A DNA stretch of 64,000 nt from an uncultured bacterium. Its GTDB lineage: Bacteria; Planctomycetota; UBA1135; GCA-002686595. The notes under the pieces are model-generated. The model made no database searches, was not told the origin of the DNA, and saw nothing but the letters and a program-made list of their open reading frames with translations. The position numbers and the translations under genes were made by a program. Location of the stretch: NCBI GenBank assembly GCA_937905825.1, contig CALCXM010000012.1:1-64000 (forward strand). Direction: 5' to 3'. Each line of letters begins with the position of its first letter. The first letter of the stretch is position 1. Shown here one piece after another: positions 50,554 to 59,413 of the stretch.

Positions 50554-53436
50554 GTGAAACCAACTCCCCTCGAACCGTCCCTAGGATTTTTCGCTTCGCT
50601 GCTGCTCGGTTCCCTGGCCTTGGCCGGGGAACACAGCTCGACAATCAGTGAGCTCTCTAACTCAGAAGACGGAGATGTCCTGCGTCCCCTTGAGCTGCTT
50701 GTGGATCCATCTCAAGTCGGGCAGATCCTGAGGGGCTCGCCTGGGCTGCCAGGAAGTGGAGCCTCCCAAGTGGGCGCAAGTGTTGGCCTGGGGCTGGCTA
50801 GCTGCAACCCCTTCAGCGTGACCAGCGTCTTCACTGGCGTGGAGCCTGAGGGCGACTTGCCGACCGGGATGGTGTTTACACCGGATGGATCCAAGATCCT
50901 GATCTCGCACCTTCTGAGCAAGAACGTAGTGATCGTCGATGCAGCGACCCGCGTGGGGCTGGGCGCCATCGATGTCAGTGGTTCCCCCCAAGGGGTGGCT
51001 ATCTCCGCGGATGGCGTGCACGCGGTGACCGCGAATCTGTTTGAGCACAGCGCTTCGATTCTCGACATCCTCACGGGCCTTGAGATCGCAGTGGTTCCAA
51101 TCGGCACGCAGCCAGGCGTGGTGCGCATCACGCCCGACGGTCTGACCGCGGTGGTTGGCAATACGGTGGACAACAGCCTTTCCGTGATCGACATCGCTTC
51201 GGCAACGGAAGTTCATCGCATCCCCGGCGCGGGCTTCTCGGCCTCGATCTCGCTCTCCCCCGAAAACGGTCAAGCCAGCGCGAGCTTCTCCTCGTTTGAG
51301 TTGGCCTCAAACTCCCTCGCTATCGTTCCGGACTACTTCAATGACGAAGTCGACTTCTTCGACCTCGTTGCAGGGACGGTGACCTCGGCGAGCAGTGTAG
51401 CGGACCCCCGGGGAGTTGCGATTACTCCGGACGGGCTCACGGCAGTGATCGCTCACTACTACCCTGAGACGTCTTGCAGCGTGATTGACGTGGCGACGAA
51501 GACGATCACGAAGAACATCAATGTGGGAGCGGCTACCTTCAGCCCAATCGCTATTCGCAGCGACGGCACGGCCGCGGTCTGTTCGATTCAAAATGCAGCG
51601 GTGGTGGTCAACTTGGTGACGAACGCGGTCTCTGGCAGCCTGAACACAGCGTCGATCAACGAGATGTACACCACCGCCAATGGCAATCAAGTCATCTGCG
51701 TCGGCTATCGCGGAAGCCTGATCGATTTCGGGTCCCAGAGCTTGATCGCGGACTTGAACAACCAGGTCTCCTGCGCGCTGGGCGCTGTCTCTCCGGTCGG
51801 AACGCGGGCGGCCATGGCCGCGACGCAGTTTGGCGAGGACTTGCTCGTGATGAACACGAATCCCGGCGGCCCGTTCCTCGAGGGGCAGGTGCTCACGGGC
51901 CCTCCTGGCGAAGCCGACAAGACGCGGCGCACGGCCATCAGCGCTGACGGCACCCTGGCGCTGACCACCAACATTCTCTCGGACAACGCGACGCTGGTGG
52001 ACTTGCTAACGAACACGGTTGTGGCGGTGCTGCCCGTGGGCAACCGGCCCAGTGGCGTGGCGATCACGCCTGACGGTTCGAAGGCCGTCGTCGCGAATTT
52101 GGACTCCACTTTCGTTTCGGTGCTCGATCTTGTCGCTCTGACCTCGACTCCGATTTCGATCTCGACCCGCGCTAGCGAGGTGGAAATCTCTCCCAATGGT
52201 CAATACGCCTACGTTCCTGTCGTGACGAGCGACGGAGTCTGGCGCGTGGACCTGAACAGCATGAGCGTCGCGGGGCCCAAGTTGTCCACTGGAAACATGG
52301 GGAGCACCTACACCTACTTGTTCGGTCCATCGAGTGGTATCGAGCTCAGCCACGACGGGGCAACGCTCGCGGTTTGCGGCAGCTTCACGAACGAGTTGAC
52401 GCTGATCGACACGGCTAGTTGGAGTGTGTTGGCGAATGTTGCCGTTCCCGCTTTCCCGTTCCGCGTTGTGTTTGCGGCCAACGACTCGAGCCTTTTCGTG
52501 AGTTGCAAAGACGCCGATCGGCTGGTGCGTGTCAGCAATGCCGGCGCGGGCTCGAGCGTAACTGGCAGTCTGGCGACCGGGCCGGATCCATTTGAGATGG
52601 CGCTCTCCGACGATGGCAACACGCTCTACTTGGCCGAGTATGGCGCCAGCGCTTTGAGCCTCGTCGATCTCACGAGTTTCAGCATGACGAATACGATCGC
52701 CCTCGGACTGAAGCCCCAGGGGCTCGTAGTGCGCGGCTCTTGCGTCACCGTTTCCGGGGGCAACTGGAGCGTGGGCGGTGGACCCGGCGGCGTCTTCTTT
52801 GGACTGGAAGGCAGCGTGCTCACCTTGGATACCCAGAGCTTGGTCATCACTCAAAACACGGTGACCGACATCCCTCCCTCCGAGCTGCACCTGGGACCTT
52901 CCGGGGCCTATGCGCTGATCCCGAGTCCCATGGTCGACGGCCTCCTGCGCCTCGATTTCGAGGTGGATGCGGTGACCTCAGTCTGCTTCGGCGACGGAGC
53001 CGGTCAGAATTGCCCCTGCGGAAACACCAGCCCAGGGGCCGGCGGCTGCTCGAATTCCACCGGAATTGGGGGCACCATGGCTTTTGGAGGAGTGCCCAGC
53101 GTGAGCAGCGACACCCTCAGTTTTGTCACCACTGGACTGCCAGCGTCGACTCCCGGGCTCTATTTCCAGGGAGTCACCAATCTAAATGGAGGCCTCGGCA
53201 ATCTCTTCGGGGATGGCCTGCGCTGTGCCGGTGGTCAGCTGATTCGCTTCCATGTGGTCTTCGCTTCCATGGGCCAGTCTGATTATCCCGGTGCCGGCGA
53301 TCCGGCGATTTCCGTGGCTGGCGGGGTCGCGGCGGGGGATACCCGGACCTACCAGCTCTGGTACCGGGACCCGAGCGGGCCCTGTGGTTCAGGCTTCAAC
53401 GTCAGCCAGGCCCTGGTGGTCGATTGGCAGAATTGA
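50554..53436 (+). CDS. Secreted YVTN-type beta-propeller protein with the shared C-terminal domain
   Basis: The 960-residue protein has a signal peptide (FASLLLGSLALAGE). About twelve repeats of about 40 residues follow, from about 100 to 790. They are of the YVTN/NHL type, for example VRITPDGLTAVVGNTVDNSL, VAITPDGLTAVIAHYYPETS and GVAITPDGSKAVVANLDSTF. One or two seven-bladed propellers would result. The C-terminal 140 residues open with VCFGDGAGQNCPCGNTSPGA, close to the gene at 42762, and include TYQLWYRDPSGPCG and FNVSQALVV. Such propellers bind proteins or ligands outside the cell. It has its own terminator at 53458. Confidence 0.8.
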   Translation: MKPTPLEPSLGFFASLLLGSLALAGEHSSTISELSNSEDGDVLRPLELLVDPSQVGQILRGSPGLPGSGASQVGASVGLGLASCNPFSVTSVFTGVEPEGDLPTGMVFTPDGSKILISHLLSKNVVIVDAATRVGLGAIDVSGSPQGVAISADGVHAVTANLFEHSASILDILTGLEIAVVPIGTQPGVVRITPDGLTAVVGNTVDNSLSVIDIASATEVHRIPGAGFSASISLSPENGQASASFSSFELASNSLAIVPDYFNDEVDFFDLVAGTVTSASSVADPRGVAITPDGLTAVIAHYYPETSCSVIDVATKTITKNINVGAATFSPIAIRSDGTAAVCSIQNAAVVVNLVTNAVSGSLNTASINEMYTTANGNQVICVGYRGSLIDFGSQSLIADLNNQVSCALGAVSPVGTRAAMAATQFGEDLLVMNTNPGGPFLEGQVLTGPPGEADKTRRTAISADGTLALTTNILSDNATLVDLLTNTVVAVLPVGNRPSGVAITPDGSKAVVANLDSTFVSVLDLVALTSTPISISTRASEVEISPNGQYAYVPVVTSDGVWRVDLNSMSVAGPKLSTGNMGSTYTYLFGPSSGIELSHDGATLAVCGSFTNELTLIDTASWSVLANVAVPAFPFRVVFAANDSSLFVSCKDADRLVRVSNAGAGSSVTGSLATGPDPFEMALSDDGNTLYLAEYGASALSLVDLTSFSMTNTIALGLKPQGLVVRGSCVTVSGGNWSVGGGPGGVFFGLEGSVLTLDTQSLVITQNTVTDIPPSELHLGPSGAYALIPSPMVDGLLRLDFEVDAVTSVCFGDGAGQNCPCGNTSPGAGGCSNSTGIGGTMAFGGVPSVSSDTLSFVTTGLPASTPGLYFQGVTNLNGGLGNLFGDGLRCAGGQLIRFHVVFASMGQSDYPGAGDPAISVAGGVAAGDTRTYQLWYRDPSGPCGSGFNVSQALVVDWQN

Positions 53437-53457
53437 CCCAGTAAACAGCGCCTTGAC

Positions 53458-53499
53458 GGTCCCGGGGCCCCTAGTTGGTGGTGCCGGGACCCTATTTTT
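53458..53499 (+). terminator. Rho-independent terminator after the beta-propeller gene
   Basis: GGTCCCGG (53458-53465) and CCGGGACC (53484-53491) pair over 8 bp around an 18-nt loop. TATTTTT follows, with five T at 53495-53499. This is one of the clearest factor-independent terminators in the window. Confidence 0.65.
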
Positions 53500-53601
53500 G
53501 ACACTCACCCTGGCTTGACTGATTCCAGTCTCTGGGGGATTATTAAGAGCGGTCCCCCGACCCCCCCTAAGACCCAAAAATGCCCGCGGGGCAACACATC
53601 C

Positions 53602-55680
53602 ATGGCAATCTGGAATTCGCGAACATCTATCGTCTCTGCAATCGTGGTGTCAGGCCTCGCTGTGGCAGCCTATTCACTCTCGGCCCAACCCGTCAGCCCT
53701 CAGCTTCCGACGACCATCGCTGACTGGACGATGCCTGGAACGCAAGAGTTGACGCTGAACGTCAGTTTGGCACCCGGCGACACCTGCTCCGGTTGCCACG
53801 GCTACTACGATGATGCGATCGAGCCCTATTCTAACTGGGCTGCCAGCATGATGGGTCAGGCGACGCGTGACCCGGTTTGGTACGCCGCCATGGCGATCGC
53901 CAACCAGGACGCCGACTTCGCGGGGGATCTTTGCTTGCGCTGCCACACTCCCAACGGCTGGCTGCACGGCAAGAGCGTGCCCACCGACGGCTCCGCATTG
54001 GACGTCTTCAACGGGGACATGGATGGGGTCGGCTGTCACTTCTGTCACCGCATGGTGGACCCGGTGGCTGACGCCGCCAACCCGGCCGAGGACACCGGTA
54101 TCCTTGCTGCTCTTACGACGGCAATTCCCGTGGAGCCCCACTCCGCACAGTACGTGGTCGATCCGGATGACCGTAGGCGTGGACCGTTCAATCTGGGAGC
54201 CAACTTCCCTTACCACGAATGGCGCAAGTCTCCGTTCCACCAGGACTCCGCTCTTTGCGGAACTTGCCACGACGTGAGCAACCCGGCGTACACCAAGCAA
54301 CTCGACGGCACCTTCGTGCTCAACCCGACCAACGCGGAGCACCCGACCCACATCAAGGGCGAGTACTTCCCGGTGGAACGCACCTACAGCGAATGGGCCA
54401 ACAGCCAATTCGCCCTCGAGGAAATCGAACTGGGCGGACTCTTCGGTGGAAACAAGACCGCAGTCAGCAGTTGCCAGGACTGCCACATGCCCGACGGCAG
54501 TGGCGAAGCAGCCGCCCCCCAGTGGGGAGCTCAGTTCCGCAACGACCAGCCCTTGCACTTCTTCAACGGTGGCAACACCTGGGTGCTGAAGGCCATCCGC
54601 TCGCTCTACCCTGACTTCGAGACGGGCTTGACGGCGGTGCAGGTGGACAACTCGATTGCGCGCGCGGTTGGCATGCTCAAGAACTCGGCTGTGCTCGAGG
54701 CTTCGATCAAGGGCAACCAGCTCAACGTGCGTGTCCTGAACAACACCGGCCACAAGCTCCCCACGGGTTATCCCGAGGGCCGTCGCATGTGGCTGAACGT
54801 GCGCTACCTCGATGGTGGCGGCAACTTGATCGTCGAGCGTGGTGGGTACGATGCGAACTCAGCAACGCTCACGACCTCGAACACCACCGTCTTCGAGGCT
54901 GAGCTCGGAGTCGACGCAGCGGTCGCAGCAGCAACGGGCGTTCCGGAAGGGGTTGGCTTCCACTTTGCCCTCAATAACGTCATCCACAAGGACAACCGCA
55001 TTCCGCCCCGTGGCTTCACCAACGCTGCCTTCGAGGCCGCTGGCGCCCCGGTCATGGACGAGGAGTACTTGGACGAGCAGTACTGGCATGACTCCCTCTT
55101 CGGGATGCCCGCCGGCACTGCAGATATCCAGGTGCGGCTCTTCTACCAGACGACTTCAAAGGAATACATCGAGTTCCTGCGGGACAACAACACCAGCAAC
55201 AACACTGGTGACATTGCCTACCGCGCTTGGGATGTCTTTGGCAAGAGCGCCCCGGTCGAGATGGCGATGACCACGATCAATGTGGGAAGCGTTCCTTGCC
55301 CGCAGCCGATCGAATACGGCTACGTGATCGAGAACTCCTCGACCAACGAGATGCACTTGTCCTACAGCGGCACGCCGAGCTTGTCCGCGGGCAACTTCAC
55401 CTTGGAAATCACCGGTGGTGTTCCGAACGCTCAGATGGCCATCTTCTCCGGCAAGGAGTCCCGTCACTTGGACCTCCCCGGCGGTCTCTTCCTGGTGGGC
55501 GACTCGGTGCGGCGTAGCACGGTTGTCCAACTGGACGGCAGCGGTGCAGCGAGCGTTCCGACCACCGTGGATCCGACCTTCGTCGATGGCGAGCTCTACT
55601 ACCAGGCGATCTGCCGCGACCCCGGAACCCCGGGCAACCTGGCGCACTCCAACGGTCTGCACGTGGACTTCTGCAACTAG
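53602..55680 (+). CDS. Exported five-heme cytochrome c with the shared C-terminal domain
   Basis: The 692-residue protein has a signal-like N-terminus (IVSAIVVSGLAVAAYSLSAQ). Five CxxCH haem-binding motifs are present: C62-H66 (CSGCH), C111-H115 (CLRCH), C145-H149 (CHFCH), C219-H223 (CGTCH) and C291-H295 (CQDCH). The haem part covers 60-300. A beta-rich middle follows at 340-590, and a variant of the shared domain ends it (GELYYQAICRDPGTPG, SNGLHVDFCN). It would carry electrons outside the cytoplasm. The ATG at 53602 leaves out 29 residues of a longer open frame. No other cytochrome or oxidase gene is near. Confidence 0.9.
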   Translation: MAIWNSRTSIVSAIVVSGLAVAAYSLSAQPVSPQLPTTIADWTMPGTQELTLNVSLAPGDTCSGCHGYYDDAIEPYSNWAASMMGQATRDPVWYAAMAIANQDADFAGDLCLRCHTPNGWLHGKSVPTDGSALDVFNGDMDGVGCHFCHRMVDPVADAANPAEDTGILAALTTAIPVEPHSAQYVVDPDDRRRGPFNLGANFPYHEWRKSPFHQDSALCGTCHDVSNPAYTKQLDGTFVLNPTNAEHPTHIKGEYFPVERTYSEWANSQFALEEIELGGLFGGNKTAVSSCQDCHMPDGSGEAAAPQWGAQFRNDQPLHFFNGGNTWVLKAIRSLYPDFETGLTAVQVDNSIARAVGMLKNSAVLEASIKGNQLNVRVLNNTGHKLPTGYPEGRRMWLNVRYLDGGGNLIVERGGYDANSATLTTSNTTVFEAELGVDAAVAAATGVPEGVGFHFALNNVIHKDNRIPPRGFTNAAFEAAGAPVMDEEYLDEQYWHDSLFGMPAGTADIQVRLFYQTTSKEYIEFLRDNNTSNNTGDIAYRAWDVFGKSAPVEMAMTTINVGSVPCPQPIEYGYVIENSSTNEMHLSYSGTPSLSAGNFTLEITGGVPNAQMAIFSGKESRHLDLPGGLFLVGDSVRRSTVVQLDGSGAASVPTTVDPTFVDGELYYQAICRDPGTPGNLAHSNGLHVDFCN

Positions 55681-56001
55681 GCTTCTGCGACAAAGGGGAT
55701 CTAGAAAGGACCTCTGAAGGGCGGGCCGGCGAATGCTGGCCATTCCCGACAACCTCCTCCTCTGGCCCGCTGAGTCTGGCTTGGTCCAACTCAGCGGGCC
55801 AGAGTTGTGTTTGCGGTTCTGGACCCATGCGGGGATGGAGTCATAGGGGCTTTGCACGCGCGCTTGCCCGAGCTCACGCGGCGCCGCCTGGTGGAACGTA
55901 GGCGCGCGTGAAAGTCGGCCTGGCCTCGTGCTCCACCGCTCGAAAGGGGTAGGCTAGCGCGCCCAAACGATCCTCGCCCCCCCTCAAGCCAGAACCAAGC
56001 A
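55681..56001. other. 321-bp spacer with a terminator hairpin
   Basis: It holds the hairpin at 55760-55804 and no gene. The rest shows nothing clear. The promoter of the membrane protein at 56002 should lie in it. Confidence 0.45.
55760..55804. terminator. Hairpin after the cytochrome gene
   Basis: CTCTGGCCCGCTGAGT (55760-55775) and ACTCAGCGGGCCAGAG (55789-55804) pair perfectly over 16 bp. TTGTGTTTG follows on the + strand. It lies 79 bp after the stop of the cytochrome gene. Confidence 0.62.
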
Positions 56002-56346
56002 ATGGACTCCATCGTCTACCAGATCCTCCACGTCACCGGCGCCTTCCTGCTGATCGGCTTGACCTTCCAGGCCTTTGCAGCGCCGACCCCCGAGCGGCGC
56101 TCCGCCTGCATGCGCAACACGGGCATCCTGGCCTTTGTCGTCCTCGTCGGAGGCTTTGGGATCTCCGCCAAACAGGAACTCGGATTCCCGATCTGGATGA
56201 TGATCAAGCTGGCCTGCTTGTTTGGCATCGCGGTCCTCTCCGGAGTCGCGTTCCGCAAGCCGGAGAAGACCCGCGGTTTGGCGCTGATCGCAACGCTGTT
56301 GATCGTGATCGCGGTGGTCACGGTCTACATGAAGCCCTTCATGTAG
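56002..56346 (+). CDS. Small four-helix membrane protein, unknown function
   Basis: The 114-residue protein is mostly hydrophobic, with segments at about 8-27 (ILHVTGAFLLIGLTFQAF), 40-58 (GILAFVVLVGGFGISA), 65-83 (IWMMIKLACLFGIAVLSGV) and 92-112 (LALIATLLIVIAVVTVYM). Four membrane helices fit. I do not recognise the family. The ATG at 56002 is the only sensible start. It stands alone between the cytochrome gene and the convergent matrixin gene. Confidence 0.75.
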   Translation: MDSIVYQILHVTGAFLLIGLTFQAFAAPTPERRSACMRNTGILAFVVLVGGFGISAKQELGFPIWMMIKLACLFGIAVLSGVAFRKPEKTRGLALIATLLIVIAVVTVYMKPFM

Positions 56347-56492
56347 GCGGTACGCGGAACTTCCTGAGAGCGGGTCTGTCAACGCGGGACCGCCCCGTTC
56401 TCGCACAGTTCCGCTGCGCAAGATCGGGGAGGTGCCTTTCTGTCACGCCGTCGCATCTCGAACTCGGCCGGCTTCCTGCCGGACTTCAAAGG

Positions 56493-57848
56493 CTACTGGC
56501 AGTACACAACCTGCAAGCCGTCCGTCAGGTTGAACCCAGCCAGGCCGAATCCCGGGTCCCGGTACCAGAACTGGAAGTTGGCCACACCGCCCACGAACGC
56601 TTGACCCGAGCCGCCGTTGAAGGGTGGCGAGCTGAAGTCCAGGAGGCGCGAAACGTTGCCCAAGCCGTCCACGGCTTGCACGCTCAGTCGATGCACAGGT
56701 GCTCCGGCGCAGAGGAAACCGTCCCCGAGGGGGACCTGCTGTTGCCCGGAGCCGTAGAAAAACAAACCCAGCACGCCCGGGGGCAAGCCACTGGCGAGCA
56801 CTTGGAAGTTGTTGGCGGACAAACTTGGCGCATTGTTCGAGCTGATGAGCGCGCCTGGACCGGCTGAGTTGGGCGTCGAACTGCAGTGGTTCGTCGGAGC
56901 CAAGCATCCGACCGGCAGGTCGATGGGCCATGGGTTCGAGAGGCTGGCGCCGGTCGTTCCCTGAGCGCGAACCAACACGTCCCCGGGGCCAGCGCCCGCC
57001 GGGATCGGGACCGTGATGTTGTTCCCGGTCGAGACCACGCCGAGCAGCTTGATGGGCGTTCCGTTTCCGCCCGCCGTGGCTTGGGTGAACCAAACCTCGT
57101 TGCCGGTGACGCTGAAGTTTGACCCCAAGATCTGCACTTGCGAGCCTGAGACGATGACTCCGCTGATCAAGGGCTTGCTGGCCGCGAGAGCGCCGTAGAT
57201 CGCCTGCACTCCCGCGCTGTCGTCCGCTTCGATGCTCCGGGCGCCCACGCCGGGCACGGCCGTGGCGGACATGGTGGCGCCACTGACAGTGCTGTGCCCG
57301 AGCCCCAGGGCATGGCCGTACTCGTGGGTCGCGATGGTCTGCAAGTCGATGGCGCCGCCCGGGTTGGTTCCGGGGCCGTCTTCCCAGGCGAAGCTCTCGT
57401 TGTAGCGGATGCGCCAACCACCGGAGCTGGCTTCCGTGAACGCGATGATGCCACCCGCCATGGGGATCGCTGAATGGGTGTTGTCGGAGACTCCTCCGGG
57501 TGAAGTGGCTTCCCCCTGCATGCTCACGTCGAAGTTCGCTCCGCCGGAACCCAGGCCGCCCGGCTGGTGCGGGTCCCCATGGCCACTGGCGTGCAGGGTC
57601 GAGCTCCATTCCACCGACGCCTTCCAGATCGCCATGACCGCGCCCTGATGTCCGGGGAAGTTGGGGTCCGGGGTCTGGTTGTCGTTGGCGGTCGCGTCTT
57701 GGAAGTTGTTGAAGACGCGGAAGTCACGCTGGCCTAGATCCAGGTTGTGCGTGGCGAGGGAATAGGCGTTGGCGGGTTGGCTCTGGAGGAGCAGGAAGCC
57801 GCCCAGTCCGAGGGCGAGGATGGGAAGCAGGGCGCGCGGGGTGTTCAT
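56493..57848 (-). CDS. Matrixin-type metalloprotease with IPT domain and the shared C-terminal domain (1)
   Basis: The 451-residue protein has a signal peptide (ILALGLGGFLLLQSQPANA). The metzincin zinc site HEYGHALGLGH spans 175-185 (His175, His179, His185; Glu176). A likely Met-turn at 193 (GATMSAT) follows. IPT/TIG-like strands cover about 230-310 (ISGVIVSGSQVQILGSNF). The shared domain closes it (HCSSTPNSAGPG, LGLFFYGSG, GDGFLCAG, NFQFWYRDP, LTDGLQVVYCQ). It would cut extracellular proteins. Strongly similar to the next gene, a tandem duplicate. It is the last gene of the three on this strand. Confidence 0.9.
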   Translation of the reverse strand: MNTPRALLPILALGLGGFLLLQSQPANAYSLATHNLDLGQRDFRVFNNFQDATANDNQTPDPNFPGHQGAVMAIWKASVEWSSTLHASGHGDPHQPGGLGSGGANFDVSMQGEATSPGGVSDNTHSAIPMAGGIIAFTEASSGGWRIRYNESFAWEDGPGTNPGGAIDLQTIATHEYGHALGLGHSTVSGATMSATAVPGVGARSIEADDSAGVQAIYGALAASKPLISGVIVSGSQVQILGSNFSVTGNEVWFTQATAGGNGTPIKLLGVVSTGNNITVPIPAGAGPGDVLVRAQGTTGASLSNPWPIDLPVGCLAPTNHCSSTPNSAGPGALISSNNAPSLSANNFQVLASGLPPGVLGLFFYGSGQQQVPLGDGFLCAGAPVHRLSVQAVDGLGNVSRLLDFSSPPFNGGSGQAFVGGVANFQFWYRDPGFGLAGFNLTDGLQVVYCQ

Positions 57849-57969
57849 GCTTGGGATCTCCAATGGAAGGAATTGGTTGCGAGGAGTCCGGCGTTCGCGG
57901 GCACCGGAAGTCCAGGTCGTTCTCGATCGTGGGAGCGAGGTCGGCAAACTGCTGGGCGACCAAGAAACA

Positions 57970-58013
57970 AACAAGGCCCCGACCCATCCGAGCGGATGCA
58001 TCAGGGCCTTGTT
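57970..58013 (-). terminator. Terminator hairpin between the two matrixin genes
   Basis: AACAAGGCCCCGACCCATCCG (57970-57990, minus) and its near-complement (57993-58013) pair over 21 bases with a few wobbles or mismatches and a 2-base loop (AG). On the minus strand it follows the upstream matrixin stop by 13 bp, and T-rich sequence (TTGTTTGTTTC) follows. It would stop transcription from 58027 before the second copy, so the second matrixin may have its own promoter. Confidence 0.65.
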
Positions 58014-58026
58014 GTCGAGTCTTAGA

Positions 58027-59397
58027 TTACGGACAGAAGGTGACGGAGAGTCCGTCGGTGGTGTTGAAACCAGCGCTTCCGAATCCGGGATCGCGGTACC
58101 AGAACTGGAAGTTCATGGTTCCGTTGACAACCGCTTGGCCATTGCCAGCGTTGAAGGGCGACGAGTTGAAGTCCACCGTCAGATCCACGAGGCCGAAGAG
58201 ATCGGAGACCTGCGCCGGCAAGCGCGTGATCGAGCCCCCGATGCAAAGACGTCCATCACCAAAAGCATTGTTCGCCTGGTTCGGTCCGTAGAAGAACAGC
58301 CCGACCTTGTTCGGGGGTAAGCTGCCGGCCGTTAGGTTGAAGTTGTTGTCGGACAGGCTCGGGCTGTTGAAACTCGAGATCGTCGCTCCCGGACCTGCCG
58401 AATTGGGCAGGAAGGTGCAATAGTTCGTTGGCGTCGAGCAGGGCGGAGGACCGATCAAGTCGATGGGCATCGCGTTCGAGAGGGCCATGTTGCCAATCCC
58501 GTCCCGTCTCACAAGGATGTCCCCAGGACCGGCCCCGGTCGGGATGGTGGCAGACAGGAACGTTCCATTCGAAGTCAGGCCCGTGACCTTCACGGGGGTT
58601 CCGCCGCTAGCTTGAGCAAAACTTGGAGTGAACCAGATCTGGTTCTCGATCGCGTCGAAGCCGCTGCCGTTGATTTGGATCGTGGAGCCGACGACGTTGA
58701 CGCTCGAGATGATCGGCTTCAGCGGATCGGCGGCGCCATAGTTGGCCTGAATCCCAGCGATGTCGTCACTGTTGATCGAACGCTGGCCGGAACCGGTTCC
58801 CGAGATGCTGGGGCGCATAGTCGCGCCGCTCGCGCTCGTGTGACCCAACCCCAGGGCGTGGCCGTATTCGTGACAGGCGACGCCTTGAATGTCGATTCCG
58901 CCACCGGGGGCACCGGGACCGTCTTCCCAAGACCAACTGCGGTAGTAGCGGATGCGCCAGCCCTGACCGCCGTTGCCTTCGGTGTAGGCGAGGACGCCGC
59001 CGGAGGAGCCACCGATCTCGGACTGAATCTTGTCGTTGCCATCGCCGACAACCGTGGCGAGACCTTGGAAGTGGGCGTCGAAGTTTGCGCCGCCCGAACC
59101 CAGGGTGCCTTGGGTGGGATCGCCGCTGCCATCACCGTGGGCCCGTGAGCCCCATTCGACCGCGCCCTTCCAGATGGCCATGACGACCCCCTGGTGACCC
59201 GGGAACTGGCTGTCCGGCACGTTGTTGTTGTTGGCCGAGGAGTCGGTGAAGTTGTTGAAGATGCGGAAGTCGCGCTGGTTCTGGTTGAGCTTGGTGCCCA
59301 GCAGGCTCCAGGCTTGGGCTTCTTCCATCGACGGCAGCACGCAGAGTCCGCCGACGCAGAGCGCGAGGGAGGGGAGGATCAGTTGCTTGATGTTCAT
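58027..59397 (-). CDS. Matrixin-type metalloprotease with IPT domain and the shared C-terminal domain (2)
   Basis: The 456-residue protein has a signal-like N-terminus (ILPSLALCVGGLCVLPS). HEYGHALGLGH at 176-186 (His176, Glu177, His180, His186) is the metzincin zinc site and a Met-turn is at 194 (GATMRP). IPT/TIG-like strands cover about 225-310 (SVNVVGSTIQINGSGF). The shared domain follows (YCTFLPNSAGPG, VGLFFYGPN, GDGRLCIGG, NFQFWYRDP, TTDGLSVTFCP). Nearly the whole protein aligns with the other copy, with the same QRDFRIFNNF start. It follows the secreted gene at 59414 by 16 bp. Confidence 0.9.
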   Translation of the reverse strand: MNIKQLILPSLALCVGGLCVLPSMEEAQAWSLLGTKLNQNQRDFRIFNNFTDSSANNNNVPDSQFPGHQGVVMAIWKGAVEWGSRAHGDGSGDPTQGTLGSGGANFDAHFQGLATVVGDGNDKIQSEIGGSSGGVLAYTEGNGGQGWRIRYYRSWSWEDGPGAPGGGIDIQGVACHEYGHALGLGHTSASGATMRPSISGTGSGQRSINSDDIAGIQANYGAADPLKPIISSVNVVGSTIQINGSGFDAIENQIWFTPSFAQASGGTPVKVTGLTSNGTFLSATIPTGAGPGDILVRRDGIGNMALSNAMPIDLIGPPPCSTPTNYCTFLPNSAGPGATISSFNSPSLSDNNFNLTAGSLPPNKVGLFFYGPNQANNAFGDGRLCIGGSITRLPAQVSDLFGLVDLTVDFNSSPFNAGNGQAVVNGTMNFQFWYRDPGFGSAGFNTTDGLSVTFCP

Positions 59398-59413
59398 GTC
59401 TTAGGTCTCCTGC

